A DNA stretch of 64,000 bases from Candidatus Didemnitutus sp. (GTDB taxonomy: Bacteria; Verrucomicrobiota; Verrucomicrobiia; Opitutales; Opitutaceae), in assembly GCA_017991595.1 (NCBI GenBank), contig JAGOQJ010000007.1, positions 62,001 through 126,000 on the forward strand, given 5' to 3'. Both the position numbers and the translations under genes were made by a program. Below are positions 9,341 through 17,795 of this stretch, piece by piece. Numbering within the stretch: the first letter of the stretch is position 1; the number at the start of each line of letters is the position of its first letter. Below the pieces are notes generated by a model that searched no databases, was not told where the DNA came from, and saw only the letters and a program-made list of their open reading frames with translations.

Positions 9341-10123
9341 ATGCTTCTACCAACCACTATGACATCCATGCTTGCATCCTTGCCAGGGCTCCGGCGCTTT
9401 GCCCCGCTGGCTTTTGTTTTCCTCGTGCTTGCGCAGCCCGAGGCAGTCCGTGCCCAAGTGACGGTGCCGGATATCGTCGTCACTTCGATGACAACCAGCG
9501 ATCCCGACAAGAATGGCGGCTATTGGTCCGGCGTGGAGACAGGGCAGCTGGGCAGCGTCGCGAACTCGGTTTTTCCTGCGGGAACTTACGCGGCCGGAAC
9601 GAGTATCACTGTCACCGTCCGCCCGACGGCGGGCTACGTTTTTCAGCTGAACCCGAATGATCAGTTTTTGTTTTCCTTCGGCTTCAAAAACGCTGCCGGT
9701 GGTGGCACGACGATCCAGTATTCGCCCACGACAGCGACTTTCCTTGATGTGCAGGGCGGGACACTCGATGGAGACAATCAGTTTTCCTCCCCGGCGATTG
9801 GTATCGGAGCAGACACAGGCAGTGCGAACTACTACACGATCTATAATTCCTCCAATTTGTTTACGAGCGGCTTGACCGTGACCGGAACGACGACATTCAG
9901 CGCGCTCCAATTCACCACCGTGTTGTCCGGCGAGCTGACTTTGAGTGAGCTGATTCTGGATCAGGTGAGGTTCGAGGTCCACAGTGTGTCACCGGGGGCC
10001 TTGAGCATGGTTGCCGCTCCCGCGGTGCCCGAGCCATCGACCTACGCAGCGATCTTTGGTGCGCTGGCGCTCGGTGCAGTCGGTATCGTCCGCCGTCGTC
10101 GCGTGCCCGTGACGCAGAACTGA
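9341..10123 (+). CDS. PEP-CTERM sorting-domain protein
   Basis: About 260 residues if started at ATG 9341; ATG 9359 or 9368 would also leave the signal peptide (LRRFAPLAFVFLVLA, then a cleavage site near VRAQ) intact. The body is beta-rich, Gly/Thr-rich and has no recognised domain. The C-terminus is a textbook PEP-CTERM signal: PEPSTYAAIFGALALGAV, a single membrane-spanning stretch, then RRRR. Proteins with this tail are processed by exosortase and linked to the cell surface or exopolysaccharide; no exosortase gene is in the window. It shares its tail almost exactly, and an upstream inverted repeat, with the gene at 10469. A strong terminator follows. Function of the exported part is unknown. 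Confidence 0.88.
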   Translation: MLLPTTMTSMLASLPGLRRFAPLAFVFLVLAQPEAVRAQVTVPDIVVTSMTTSDPDKNGGYWSGVETGQLGSVANSVFPAGTYAAGTSITVTVRPTAGYVFQLNPNDQFLFSFGFKNAAGGGTTIQYSPTTATFLDVQGGTLDGDNQFSSPAIGIGADTGSANYYTIYNSSNLFTSGLTVTGTTTFSALQFTTVLSGELTLSELILDQVRFEVHSVSPGALSMVAAPAVPEPSTYAAIFGALALGAVGIVRRRRVPVTQN

Positions 10124-10144
10124 CTTTGGGTCACCTCTCGTCGC

Positions 10145-10181
10145 ACTCCGGCCCGCGTCTACGCGGCCGGAGTTTGTTTTT
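10145..10181 (+). terminator. Intrinsic terminator of first PEP-CTERM gene
   Basis: The perfect stem ACTCCGGCC (10145-10153) / GGCCGGAGT (10165-10173) is followed by TTGTTTTTGTT. It starts 22 bp after the stop codon at 10123. Confidence 0.85.
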
Positions 10182-10225
10182 GTTGGCGCGCAGACGTGCG
10201 CGCCCTTCGTCCGCACGCGGCACGA

Positions 10226-10320
10226 CCAGCCGCGTCGTCGTGCCGTCGCGGGGAGAACTTCAGCGCGTTGCTGACGGGATTTTCGAGGACTTGGCGCAGG
10301 CGCGCGGCGTCGCCATCGCC
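10226..10320 (-). pseudogene. Decayed fragment of a histidine-kinase ATPase domain
   Basis: About 75-90 bases here align with the region near 11540-11630 inside the TPR histidine kinase gene, same orientation, with roughly ten mismatches and one indel. Read on the minus strand it gives DAARLRQVLENPVSNALKFSP, against DPARLRQVLENLVSNALKFSP in the intact gene: this is the N box of the HATPase domain. The surrounding frame has no other kinase motif and no start. It is therefore a non-functional relic of a duplicated or related kinase, stranded between the terminator of one PEP-CTERM gene and the upstream element of the next. It accounts for much of the 345-bp gap between those genes. Confidence 0.7.
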
Positions 10321-10370
10321 GCGCTTTTCTTTTGCCCGCGGCGCCCGCGCTGGCGAGGTCGCGCCGGGCT

Positions 10371-10388
10371 TGTCGTCGGAAAACGACA
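10371..10388. promoter_or_regulatory. Inverted-repeat element upstream of the second PEP-CTERM gene
   Basis: The perfect dyad TGTCGT-N6-ACGACA ends 80 bp before the ATG at 10469. It matches the element at 9247 in sequence, in distance to the gene and in the downstream TAGT...TCAC block at the same 22-base spacing. Read as a probable shared regulatory site for PEP-CTERM genes; the binding factor is unknown. Confidence 0.62.
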
Positions 10389-10468
10389 GGACGCCGTCGC
10401 GGGGAAACGATAGTATCACGCGGTCCCGAGTATCCCTGACGCACGAACCTATACCGTATCCTCCACCT

Positions 10469-11140
10469 ATGAATCGCACTCGTTGGGTCGCTTCGGCGGC
10501 TCTTTTGTTCTCCCTTGTGACCTTCGGCTCCGCCCAGACCACGATCTCCTCGTGGGAAGCCGCCGGCCCGGCCAATGCGGCCTGGGGCATCGCCGGCAGC
10601 GGCGGGTCTTGGATGTCGATGGTCGGCTTCACGGCCAACACCACCAGCGTCGTCGGCGAGGCCGGCCTCTATCTCTATCAAGGCACTTCCAGCGCCTACA
10701 CGGTCACGTATCAGCTCTGGTCGTCGATGCCGAACCGCATCAATCTCAACGCCGCCGGCCAGCCCGGCTATCTGGGTAGCGCGTCGGTCTCCGGTTCGGG
10801 CATGTCCACGACGAACGGTCAGTTGGTGACCGCCGATTTCACCGCGCAGAACATCACCCTGAACGCGGGCTCGACCTATTATCTGCTGCCGATCTTCGAC
10901 TCCGGCGGCGCGAACTGGAATATGACGGGCACTGGCAACCTCAGCGCGGCGGCCTTCTACAACACCGACGGCACCGGCTCGCTGACGTCCGCCTCCTGGG
11001 TCGCCAACCAAGCTTACAAGGACGTGGGTTACTCGGTGGCCGCTCCCATTCCTGAACCTTCCACCTACGCGGCGATCTTCGGCGCGCTGGCACTCGGCGC
11101 CGTGGCGCTCCGCCGTCGCCGTGCGGCGCAGGCGGCCTGA
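10469..11140 (+). CDS. PEP-CTERM sorting-domain protein
   Basis: A 223-residue exported protein starting at ATG 10469, which directly precedes a signal peptide (RTRWVASAALLFSLVTFGSAQ). The middle is Gly/Ser/Thr-rich beta structure (LWSSMP, YYLLPIFDSGGANWNMTG) and resembles the choice-of-anchor type of PEP-CTERM exoproteins. The C-terminus is IPEPSTYAAIFGALALGAV followed by RRRR, the exosortase recognition signal. The longer upstream open frame is discarded because it runs through the kinase relic and the regulatory dyad. It is probably co-regulated with the PEP-CTERM gene at 9341 through the shared upstream element. Exported role unknown. Confidence 0.9.
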   Translation: MNRTRWVASAALLFSLVTFGSAQTTISSWEAAGPANAAWGIAGSGGSWMSMVGFTANTTSVVGEAGLYLYQGTSSAYTVTYQLWSSMPNRINLNAAGQPGYLGSASVSGSGMSTTNGQLVTADFTAQNITLNAGSTYYLLPIFDSGGANWNMTGTGNLSAAAFYNTDGTGSLTSASWVANQAYKDVGYSVAAPIPEPSTYAAIFGALALGAVALRRRRAAQAA

Positions 11141-11166
11141 TATCCGGTTTCGTCCGCTACACTCTT

Positions 11167-11203
11167 CCCCGGCCACGTTCGCGTGACCGGGGTTTTTGTT
11201 TTT
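11167..11203 (+). terminator. Intrinsic terminator of second PEP-CTERM gene
   Basis: An 11-bp stem with one mismatch, CCCCGGCCACG / CGTGACCGGGG, closes on a TTCG tetraloop (11167-11192) and is followed by TTTTTGTTTTT. Confidence 0.9.
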
Positions 11204-11282
11204 GCGCGCTTGCGATCCTCACCCGCAGGCGGGACGTGAAGCGTAGTCGCCTGCGCCAGCGCAGCCGGCGCGGCTGTGCCCA

Positions 11283-13344
11283 TTAAGATCGAGCGGGGAA
11301 CTCGATGGAGAACGTCGCGCCTTGGCCGGGCGTCGAGTCGACTTCGAGGCGGCCGCCGTGCGCGATGACGAGGTCGCGCGCCAGCGCGAGGCCGAGACCG
11401 GTCGACGGCTCGCCGCCGGTCGGCACGGCGCTGAGGCGGCGGAAGCGTTGGAAGAGCCCGGCCCGATCCTCAGGCGTCAAACCGGGTCCCTCGTCGCGCA
11501 CGGCGAGGCGCACGGTTGCCGCGTCGGGGCGGCTGAGCTGCAAGCGGGTCGTCGTGCCCGGCGGGGAGAATTTCAGCGCGTTGCTGACGAGATTTTCGAG
11601 CACCTGGCGCAGGCGCGCCGGATCGCCCTCGATGTGGGGCGCGCCCGAGGCGTCACCGGAGATGAGTTCGAGACGCTGGTTCTTGCGGGCGGCGCGGTCG
11701 GCGAAGACGGCCACCGTGTCGGCGGCGAGGGTGGCGAGGTCGACCGGTTCGCGCGCGAGTTGCAGGCGGTGGGATTCGGTCGCGGAGCCGTCGAGCAGAT
11801 CCTGCACGAGCCCGAGCATGCGCCGGCTTTCCTCGCGGAGGGCGTGGGCACGAGCGGCGATGTCGGGCCGGTCGGCGCTCTCCTCGGCGATCGTCTCGGC
11901 GGTCATCATCGTGCCGACGAGCGGGGTTTTCAGGTCGTGCGAGGCGAGGTCGAGCAACCTCGCTTGCAGGGCGGCGGCCTCCTCGGCGGCATCGCGGGCG
12001 CGGCGGGTTTCCTCGAGAATGCGGCGCTCGGCGCGCGTGACGGCGCGCTGGCGGCTGATGATGGCGACGGCAGCGGTGAGGCCGAAGACGAGCAAGCCGG
12101 CCAGCCCGATGCGCTCGATGCGAGTGCGGCGCAGTTCGGCTTCCTTGGTGGCGAGTTCGGCGTCCTGTTTTTGCTGAGCGGCCTTGAGCTCGGCGATCTG
12201 GCGCTGGCGTTTCTCGGCGTCGAACCGTTCGCGGAGTTCGGCGATGGTTTTGGCGGTGTTTTCGCCGGAGACGATGTCGTCTTCCCCTTGGGCCTTGCGC
12301 TGGTATTCCAGCGCGGCGCGGTAATCGCCCGTGGCGGCGTAGGCCTCGCTGAAGGCGAGGTAGAGATTGCCGAAGAGTTCGTGGCTGCCGACCTTCTCGG
12401 CGAGCGGCGCGGCCGCGCGGAGTTGGGTGAGAGCCTCCTCACCGCGGCCGAGGCGTGCGAGGGTGGAGGCGACCGAGAGGCGGGCGGAGGCGATGTGGCG
12501 GGGCACCCCGAGTTCGAGGCGGAGGGCGAGGGCCTGTTCGAAAAACGGCAGCGCGGCGGGCGTGATTCTTCGCGGTGTTTTCGAGCGCGCCGAGGTTGAT
12601 GAGTGCGTTGGCCATGCTGCGACGGTTGCCGGCGGCGGTGTGCGTGCGCAGGTTTTCGAGCAACAGCGGGCGAGCCTCGTCGAAGCGGCCGCTATCGTAG
12701 AGGACGATGGCGAGGTTGTTGCGGATCTGGAGCCGAAGATCGGCGAGTTGGTGCTTTTCGGCCAGCGCCAGCGCGGCGCGGTGGTGTTGTTCGGATTGAT
12801 CGAACAGTTTCTGGTGTCGGGCGACAATGCCGCGGCTGTTCAGCACGCGGATGAGCAGTGTCGTGTCCTTGAGTTCTTCGGCGGTGCGCTGCGCCGCGAG
12901 GTAGCAGGCTTCGGCGGCTGGGTAGTCGCCGCGGTTCCAGTAAATCTGGCCCGACTCGTAGACGAGCCCGGCGTGGGCGAGGCGGTCCGCCGGGCTGTCG
13001 CCGAGCGGAAGGGCAAGGCCGGCGTCGGTGACGCGGCGTGCCTCGTCGTAACGGCTGTTGCGGCGGAGCGATTCGCTGAGCTGGGTGCGGGCGCGAAGCT
13101 CGTCGAGGCGGTCCGGGCTGCGCTCGGCGAGCGCGAGGGCCTCTTGGGCGACGGCGATGGCGCGTGCCGGCTCGTTGGCGTCGAGCGCGCGGGCATCCCG
13201 GATCAGCTCGTCGATGCGGGCGTGGGACGAATCGGTGACGGACGGTGCGCCGGCGGATGGCGCGGACAAAACCGGGCCAGCGATGGCGAGGCAGAGCGGG
13301 AGGAACGTGTGGCGCAGCCGAACACGGCGGACGGGGAGGATCAT
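11283..13344 (-). CDS. Exported TPR sensor histidine kinase, interrupted by a one-base frameshift
   Basis: The gene reads from ATG 13344 (signal peptide, LRHTFLPLCLAIAGPVLSAP) through at least five tetratricopeptide repeats in one frame up to INLGALENTAKNH. It then continues in another frame (ALPFFEQALALRLELG) to the stop at 11283. Removing one G from the GGG at 12558-12560 restores a seamless TPR phrase (NH-AAALPFFEQAL), so a single-base insertion or sequencing error is the cause. After the TPRs come a coiled coil, one membrane helix (GLAGLLVFGLTAAVAII), a HisKA box with LDLASHDLKTPLVG, and a complete HATPase domain (N box LENLVSNALKFSP, DEGPGL, STGLGLALA). The periplasmic TPR layout is typical of such kinases. 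It is divergent from, and likely signals to, the LuxR-type regulator at 13430. Confidence 0.85.
12558..12560 (-). other. Frameshift position in the TPR histidine kinase gene
   Basis: A GGG run (CCC on the coding strand). Both flanking frames are clean TPR sequence and one fewer base joins them exactly. This could be a real mutation that splits the kinase, or a homopolymer sequencing or assembly error. Confidence 0.7.
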
Positions 13345-13429
13345 CGGGGCAAGGCGCGGATTTTTGACGCTCGGGCGGGACAAAATTGCGTTGATCCAAG
13401 GAGTGTCAGCTCGGAGCGTGGGCGAGTCG

Positions 13430-14071
13430 ATGTCGGAAGATCCTGTGCCACAGATATTGCTGGCGGATGACCATGTGTTGATCCGCGATGCGTTGCCGTC
13501 CGCCATCCGGCGACGGGTGCCGCAGGCGCGTTTCGAGATGGTCGGCACGGCGGCGGCGGTGCTGCAGGCGGTGCAGCGCACGGAGTGGGATCTCGTGGTG
13601 CTCGACTTGGGTCTGCCCGGCGGCACGGAACTCGAGACCCTGCGGCGCGTGCGCGAGCTGCGTCCGCAGATGCCGATCCTGGTCTTGTCGATGTTTCCCG
13701 AGCAGAAGATGGGCGTGGCGGCGATCGAGGCCGGGGCGGACGGCTATCTTTGCAAGACGGCCGACCGGGCGACGATTGCGTCCGCGGTGGCGGAGACGTT
13801 GGCGGGTAACGGCTATCGGAGCGCGCACCTGCGGGAATTGCTGGCGAAGCGCGTCAGCGAACGGCGCGGTAAGGCGGCGGCGCTTTCGCAGCGCGAACTC
13901 GAGGTGCTGATCGCGCTCGGGCGCGGACGATCCAACAAGGAGATCGCGGCGGATTTCTGCATCAGCGTGACGTCCGTCGGCACGTATCGCACGCGGATCC
14001 TGGACAAGCTTGGGCTGCGGACGACGGCGGATTTGCTCCGCTACGTCGTCGAGCACCGGTTGGCCCGCTGA
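13430..14071 (+). CDS. NarL/LuxR-family response regulator
   Basis: A 213-residue regulator started at ATG 13430; the open frame extends upstream but there it overlaps the divergent kinase gene. The receiver domain (about 7-125) has ADDH at its start, the phosphorylation site Asp59 ([10 protein letters not shown]) and a conserved Lys near CKTADRA. The LuxR helix-turn-helix (about 150-210) carries [20 protein letters not shown] and [19 protein letters not shown]. It is divergent from the TPR sensor kinase with 85 bp between starts, a typical arrangement for a two-component pair sharing a promoter region. If the kinase is truly frameshifted, this regulator may be orphaned. Confidence 0.92.
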   Translation: MSEDPVPQILLADDHVLIRDALPSAIRRRVPQARFEMVGTAAAVLQAVQRTEWDLVVLDLGLPGGTELETLRRVRELRPQMPILVLSMFPEQKMGVAAIEAGADGYLCKTADRATIASAVAETLAGNGYRSAHLRELLAKRVSERRGKAAALSQRELEVLIALGRGRSNKEIAADFCISVTSVGTYRTRILDKLGLRTTADLLRYVVEHRLAR

Positions 14072-14147
14072 GGCAGCGCCGACGCCCGCGCGTCGCCCGA
14101 CGCGCGCTTGCGTGGGCGCGCGAGTTGCCTCTTGCTTGTCCCACCAC

Positions 14148-15182
14148 ATGAAGAAGGCCCTCATCACCGGCATCACCGGGCAGGACGGATCGTATCTCGC
14201 CGAGTTTCTCCTCTCCAAGGGCTACGAGGTCCACGGCATCATCCGCCGTGCGTCGACGTTCAACACGAGCCGCATCGACCACCTCAATTTCAACCGCCAC
14301 GCCAACGGCGCGCAGCTCACGCTTCACTACGGCGACCTCGCCGATGCGGTGCAGATGGTGAAGCTGCTCTACGAGCTCCAACCCGACGAGGTCTACAACC
14401 TCGCCGCGCAGTCGCACGTGCGCGTCTCATTCGACATCCCGGAATACACCGGCGACATCGACGGCCAGGGCGCGTTGCGCATCCTTGAGGCGATCCGCGA
14501 GGCCGGACTGGTGAAGAAGACTCGTTTCTACCAAGCTTCCTCCTCCGAGATGTTCGGCAAGGTGCAGGAGGTGCCGCAGACGGAGAAGACGCCGTTCTGG
14601 CCGCGTTCGCCCTACGGCTGCGCCAAGGTTTACGCCTATTGGCTGACCGTGAACTTCCGCGAGAGTTACGGCCTGCACGCGTCGAACGGCATCCTTTTCA
14701 ACCACGAAAGCCCGCGCCGCGGCGAGACCTTCGTTACGCGCAAGATCACCCGCGCTGCCACCCGCATCAAGCTGGGCCTGCAGGACTCGCTTTACCTCGG
14801 CAACCTCGACGCGAAGCGCGACTGGGGCTACGCCAAGGAATACGTCGAGATGATGTGGCTCATGCTCCAACAGGAGCAGCCCGACGACTACGTCGTGGCG
14901 ACGAACGAGACGCACAGCGTGCGCGATTTCTGCGCGGAGGCCTTCGGCCTGCTCGGGCTCGATTGGGAGAAATACGTCCGCCACGACACGCGCTACGAGC
15001 GCCCCGCGGAGGTCGACCTGCTCATCGGCAATCCGGAGAAGGCGCGCCGCCAACTCGGTTGGGAGCCGAAGGTCCGCTTCAAGGATCTCGTGCGGATCAT
15101 GGTCGAGCACGACCTTGAGCTGGCCAAACGCGAAGCTCAGATCGCGCAGCTGCCGGACGTCTCCAAGGCCCCCTTCGCCTGA
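14148..15182 (+). CDS. gmd: GDP-mannose 4,6-dehydratase
   Basis: A 344-residue extended short-chain dehydrogenase that converts GDP-D-mannose to GDP-4-keto-6-deoxymannose. The start at 14148 gives the family N-terminus [20 protein letters not shown], which includes the Gly-rich NADP site. The sequence also shows [15 protein letters not shown], the catalytic [14 protein letters not shown] and [10 protein letters not shown] (Tyr-x3-Lys), and [16 protein letters not shown], all diagnostic of Gmd. The next gene, 75 bp downstream, is GDP-L-fucose synthase, so the two form the standard GDP-L-fucose pathway for surface polysaccharide. Confidence 0.97.
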   Translation: MKKALITGITGQDGSYLAEFLLSKGYEVHGIIRRASTFNTSRIDHLNFNRHANGAQLTLHYGDLADAVQMVKLLYELQPDEVYNLAAQSHVRVSFDIPEYTGDIDGQGALRILEAIREAGLVKKTRFYQASSSEMFGKVQEVPQTEKTPFWPRSPYGCAKVYAYWLTVNFRESYGLHASNGILFNHESPRRGETFVTRKITRAATRIKLGLQDSLYLGNLDAKRDWGYAKEYVEMMWLMLQQEQPDDYVVATNETHSVRDFCAEAFGLLGLDWEKYVRHDTRYERPAEVDLLIGNPEKARRQLGWEPKVRFKDLVRIMVEHDLELAKREAQIAQLPDVSKAPFA

Positions 15183-15257
15183 ACCTTCCGCGCACCACGC
15201 GAATCGCAGCGCAGGGATGATGCGAAAACATTCGCCCGCCTCGCGGACAAAAACTCC

Positions 15258-16196
15258 ATGAAACTCTTCATCGCAGGTCACCACGGCATGGTCGGCGCGG
15301 CGCTCGTGCGGCGCTTCCAGCGCGAACCCGGCGTGAAGCTTCTGCTGCGTTCCCGCCGCGACGGCCTTGATCTCACGAACCAGTCTGCCGTCACGGCCTT
15401 CTATGCGGCGGAGAAACCTGACGTGGCGATCATCGCCGCGGCGAAGGTCGGCGGCATCCACGCCAACGCCACTTATCCGGCCGAGTTTCTCTACGAGAAC
15501 CTCGCGATTGCGGCCAACTGCATCCACGGCGCCTACACCGCCGGCGTGAAGCGTCTGCTCTTCCTCGGCAGCTCATGTATTTATCCGAAGCACGCCCCGC
15601 AGCCGATGACGGAGGACTGCCTGCTCACGAGCGCGCTTGAGCCGACCAACGAGGCCTACGCCATCGCCAAGATCGCCGGCCTGAAGCTCGCGCAATACTA
15701 CCGCCAGCAATACGGCGTGCTCTACCACTCGGCGATGCCGACGAACCTTTACGGCCCGGCGGACAACTACCACCCGCAGAACTCGCACGTGTTGCCCGCG
15801 CTCATCCGCCGTTTCCATGAGGCGAAACTGGCGGGCAAGTCCGAGGTCGTTGCCTGGGGCACCGGCTCGCCTCGTCGCGAATTCCTCCACGTTGACGATC
15901 TCGCCGACGGTTGTGCGTTCCTTCTCCGGCAGGGCAATCCGCCCGACTGGCTCAATCTTGGCTCAGGCACGGACGTCACGATCAAGGAACTGACCGAACT
16001 CGTCGCCGAGACGGTCGGCTTCACCGGTCGCATCGTCTGGGATACGACCAAACCCGACGGCACGCCGCGCAAGCTCATGGACGTCTCCCGCCTCGCCGCA
16101 CTCGGCTGGCAGGCGCGGATCTCGCTGCGCGACGGCCTCCGTCAGACTTACGCGTCCTTCCTCGCCGAGCAAGCTGACGGCACGCTCCGCGGCTGA
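15258..16196 (+). CDS. fcl: GDP-L-fucose synthase
   Basis: A 312-residue epimerase/reductase that finishes GDP-L-fucose synthesis from the Gmd product. Motifs: [14 protein letters not shown] (NADP site), [33 protein letters not shown] (catalytic Ser/Cys), and [20 protein letters not shown] (Tyr-x3-Lys). The length is typical. It follows gmd in the same direction and is probably co-transcribed. The next gene is convergent and encodes a polytopic membrane protein. Confidence 0.97.
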   Translation: MKLFIAGHHGMVGAALVRRFQREPGVKLLLRSRRDGLDLTNQSAVTAFYAAEKPDVAIIAAAKVGGIHANATYPAEFLYENLAIAANCIHGAYTAGVKRLLFLGSSCIYPKHAPQPMTEDCLLTSALEPTNEAYAIAKIAGLKLAQYYRQQYGVLYHSAMPTNLYGPADNYHPQNSHVLPALIRRFHEAKLAGKSEVVAWGTGSPRREFLHVDDLADGCAFLLRQGNPPDWLNLGSGTDVTIKELTELVAETVGFTGRIVWDTTKPDGTPRKLMDVSRLAALGWQARISLRDGLRQTYASFLAEQADGTLRG

Positions 16197-16271
16197 CGCC
16201 GCGCATCATTCTCCAAATCGCTTAGCCTTCACCGTGGGCAGTCGCGCCGCGTCCAGCGTCAGCCTGCCGCC

Positions 16272-17693
16272 TCACGGCGCCGGTCGTGCTTCCGGTTCGT
16301 TCGCCGTTGCAGGCTCCGTCGAAAACAAACTCAGCCGGTGCCGGCGCAGGTAATAGAGCCGCGCACCCACGTCGCCCGGATAGATCGGATAGCCATTCAC
16401 GGCGATGCTCGCGCGGTCGGCCTCGGCCTGGCTGCCGGTTTGCAGGTATACGTCGCGCCAAGTCTCGCGGCCACGTCGGAATCCGTCGATGGCGCGCCGA
16501 TCACCGGAGGAGGGCAGCAGGCCATTCCAGCCGGCGAGCAGGGCGAACGCCACTGTCGTCGCATGCCGCCAGTTGCGCCGTGGCCCGCGTTGCAGTGTGA
16601 GATAAACCGCCAGCAATCCGGGCACCAGCATCGCGACATAGCGCGACGGATAACCGCCCGCGCGCCAGCCGAGCCCGATGCGGCCGACCGCGGTGTTGAG
16701 GCAGAAGAGCAGGGTCGTCGCCGCGAGTGCGAACAGCGCCAGGTGCACACGCCGGTCGCTCACGGCGCGGTCGAGCAGACGACGCCCGTGCAACACGGCG
16801 ACCGCGCTCACCGCGAGCAGCAGCACCGAGCCGAGCGGCAGCGTGAGCGCGAGCGGGTTTTTCCAGCCCGCATAGCTGGAGAACATCATCACGATGAACC
16901 CCGCGTATTCCCAAGGGCGGTCGTGCGGGAAGTGGAAATTCGGCTCCGCCGGTTGCCACACGTAGCCGCGGAAAAAGACGATCCACGCTGCCACCACCAC
17001 CGCCAGCGCGAGCGTGGCGCGCAACGCCGTCGCGCGGTTGCGCTCGCGCCACAGCGTCGTCGCTTCGAGCAGCAGCAAGGCGGTGCCGACCGCGCCGCCG
17101 AAGATGCCGAAGCCGGTGAAGATCATGAGTCCCACAAGACTGGCTTGCACCGCGAGCCGTCGTCCCGGCGCGGCGATGAACCAGGCCCACGCGTAGAGCA
17201 GCAGCAATAGCACGGGTAGGGGACTGTGCGCGGGATTGGCCGGGCCGACCCACAGCTCGTATTGTCGCGTCGTCAGCGTCAGCGCGAAGATCAACGCTGC
17301 ACTCGCCGGGCCGCCGATCCCGCAGCGGCGTGCGATCAGCACCCCGAGCGCCGCGCTGGCGATCGTCGCAGCGAGCGAGATCAGCGCGTCGCCGCGCAGG
17401 TCCCAAGCCGTGAGTTGCGCGAGGCCGCCCGTGAGCAGCGCGCCCAAGCCCTGCCGGTGCGGCCCGTGCTGGTGCATGAACCACGCCCACGGCGCCTGCT
17501 CCCGGAACAACGGCGTGTAGAAATCCCATTGGTCCCAGAACGGCACGTTCACCGCGCTCGTTGCCACCAGATGCACGCGGTGCGCCACCAGCCCCACGAT
17601 GAAGGCCCCGGCGACGATCCAACCGATCGCGGTGGCCGTGGAACGGCGGGAGGCGGATGGGGCTGGCCGGTGCATCGGGCGGAGTCGCGGCAT
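16272..17693 (-). CDS. Polytopic membrane protein, unassigned (glycosyltransferase-like topology)
   Basis: A 473-residue protein with roughly ten hydrophobic segments (for example IGWIVAGAFIVGLVAH near the N-terminus, LPVLLLLLYAWAWFI, LALAVVVAAWIVFFRGYVW). It has a soluble C-terminal part of about 90 residues. The first extracytoplasmic loop contains WDQWDFYTPLF and HGPHRQG, recalling the acidic-residue loop of GT-C glycosyltransferases, but no family motif is decisive. ATG 17675 is an alternative start. It is convergent with the GDP-fucose genes, so a role in surface glycan assembly is possible but unproven. Confidence 0.7.
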   Translation of the reverse strand: MPRLRPMHRPAPSASRRSTATAIGWIVAGAFIVGLVAHRVHLVATSAVNVPFWDQWDFYTPLFREQAPWAWFMHQHGPHRQGLGALLTGGLAQLTAWDLRGDALISLAATIASAALGVLIARRCGIGGPASAALIFALTLTTRQYELWVGPANPAHSPLPVLLLLLYAWAWFIAAPGRRLAVQASLVGLMIFTGFGIFGGAVGTALLLLEATTLWRERNRATALRATLALAVVVAAWIVFFRGYVWQPAEPNFHFPHDRPWEYAGFIVMMFSSYAGWKNPLALTLPLGSVLLLAVSAVAVLHGRRLLDRAVSDRRVHLALFALAATTLLFCLNTAVGRIGLGWRAGGYPSRYVAMLVPGLLAVYLTLQRGPRRNWRHATTVAFALLAGWNGLLPSSGDRRAIDGFRRGRETWRDVYLQTGSQAEADRASIAVNGYPIYPGDVGARLYYLRRHRLSLFSTEPATANEPEARPAP

Positions 17694-17795
17694 GGTCCGC
17701 GCTGCCCGGGACGAGGCAACCTTCTTTCCTCCGTGCGCTGACGGAGAGAATTTCCGCTTGCGGAGCCCAGCGGCGGCCCAACCCTATGCGCATCC

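Noticed and set aside
10196-10468. Upstream extension of the second PEP-CTERM protein
   Set aside because: The added sequence runs through a kinase relic and a regulatory dyad, and would bury the signal peptide.
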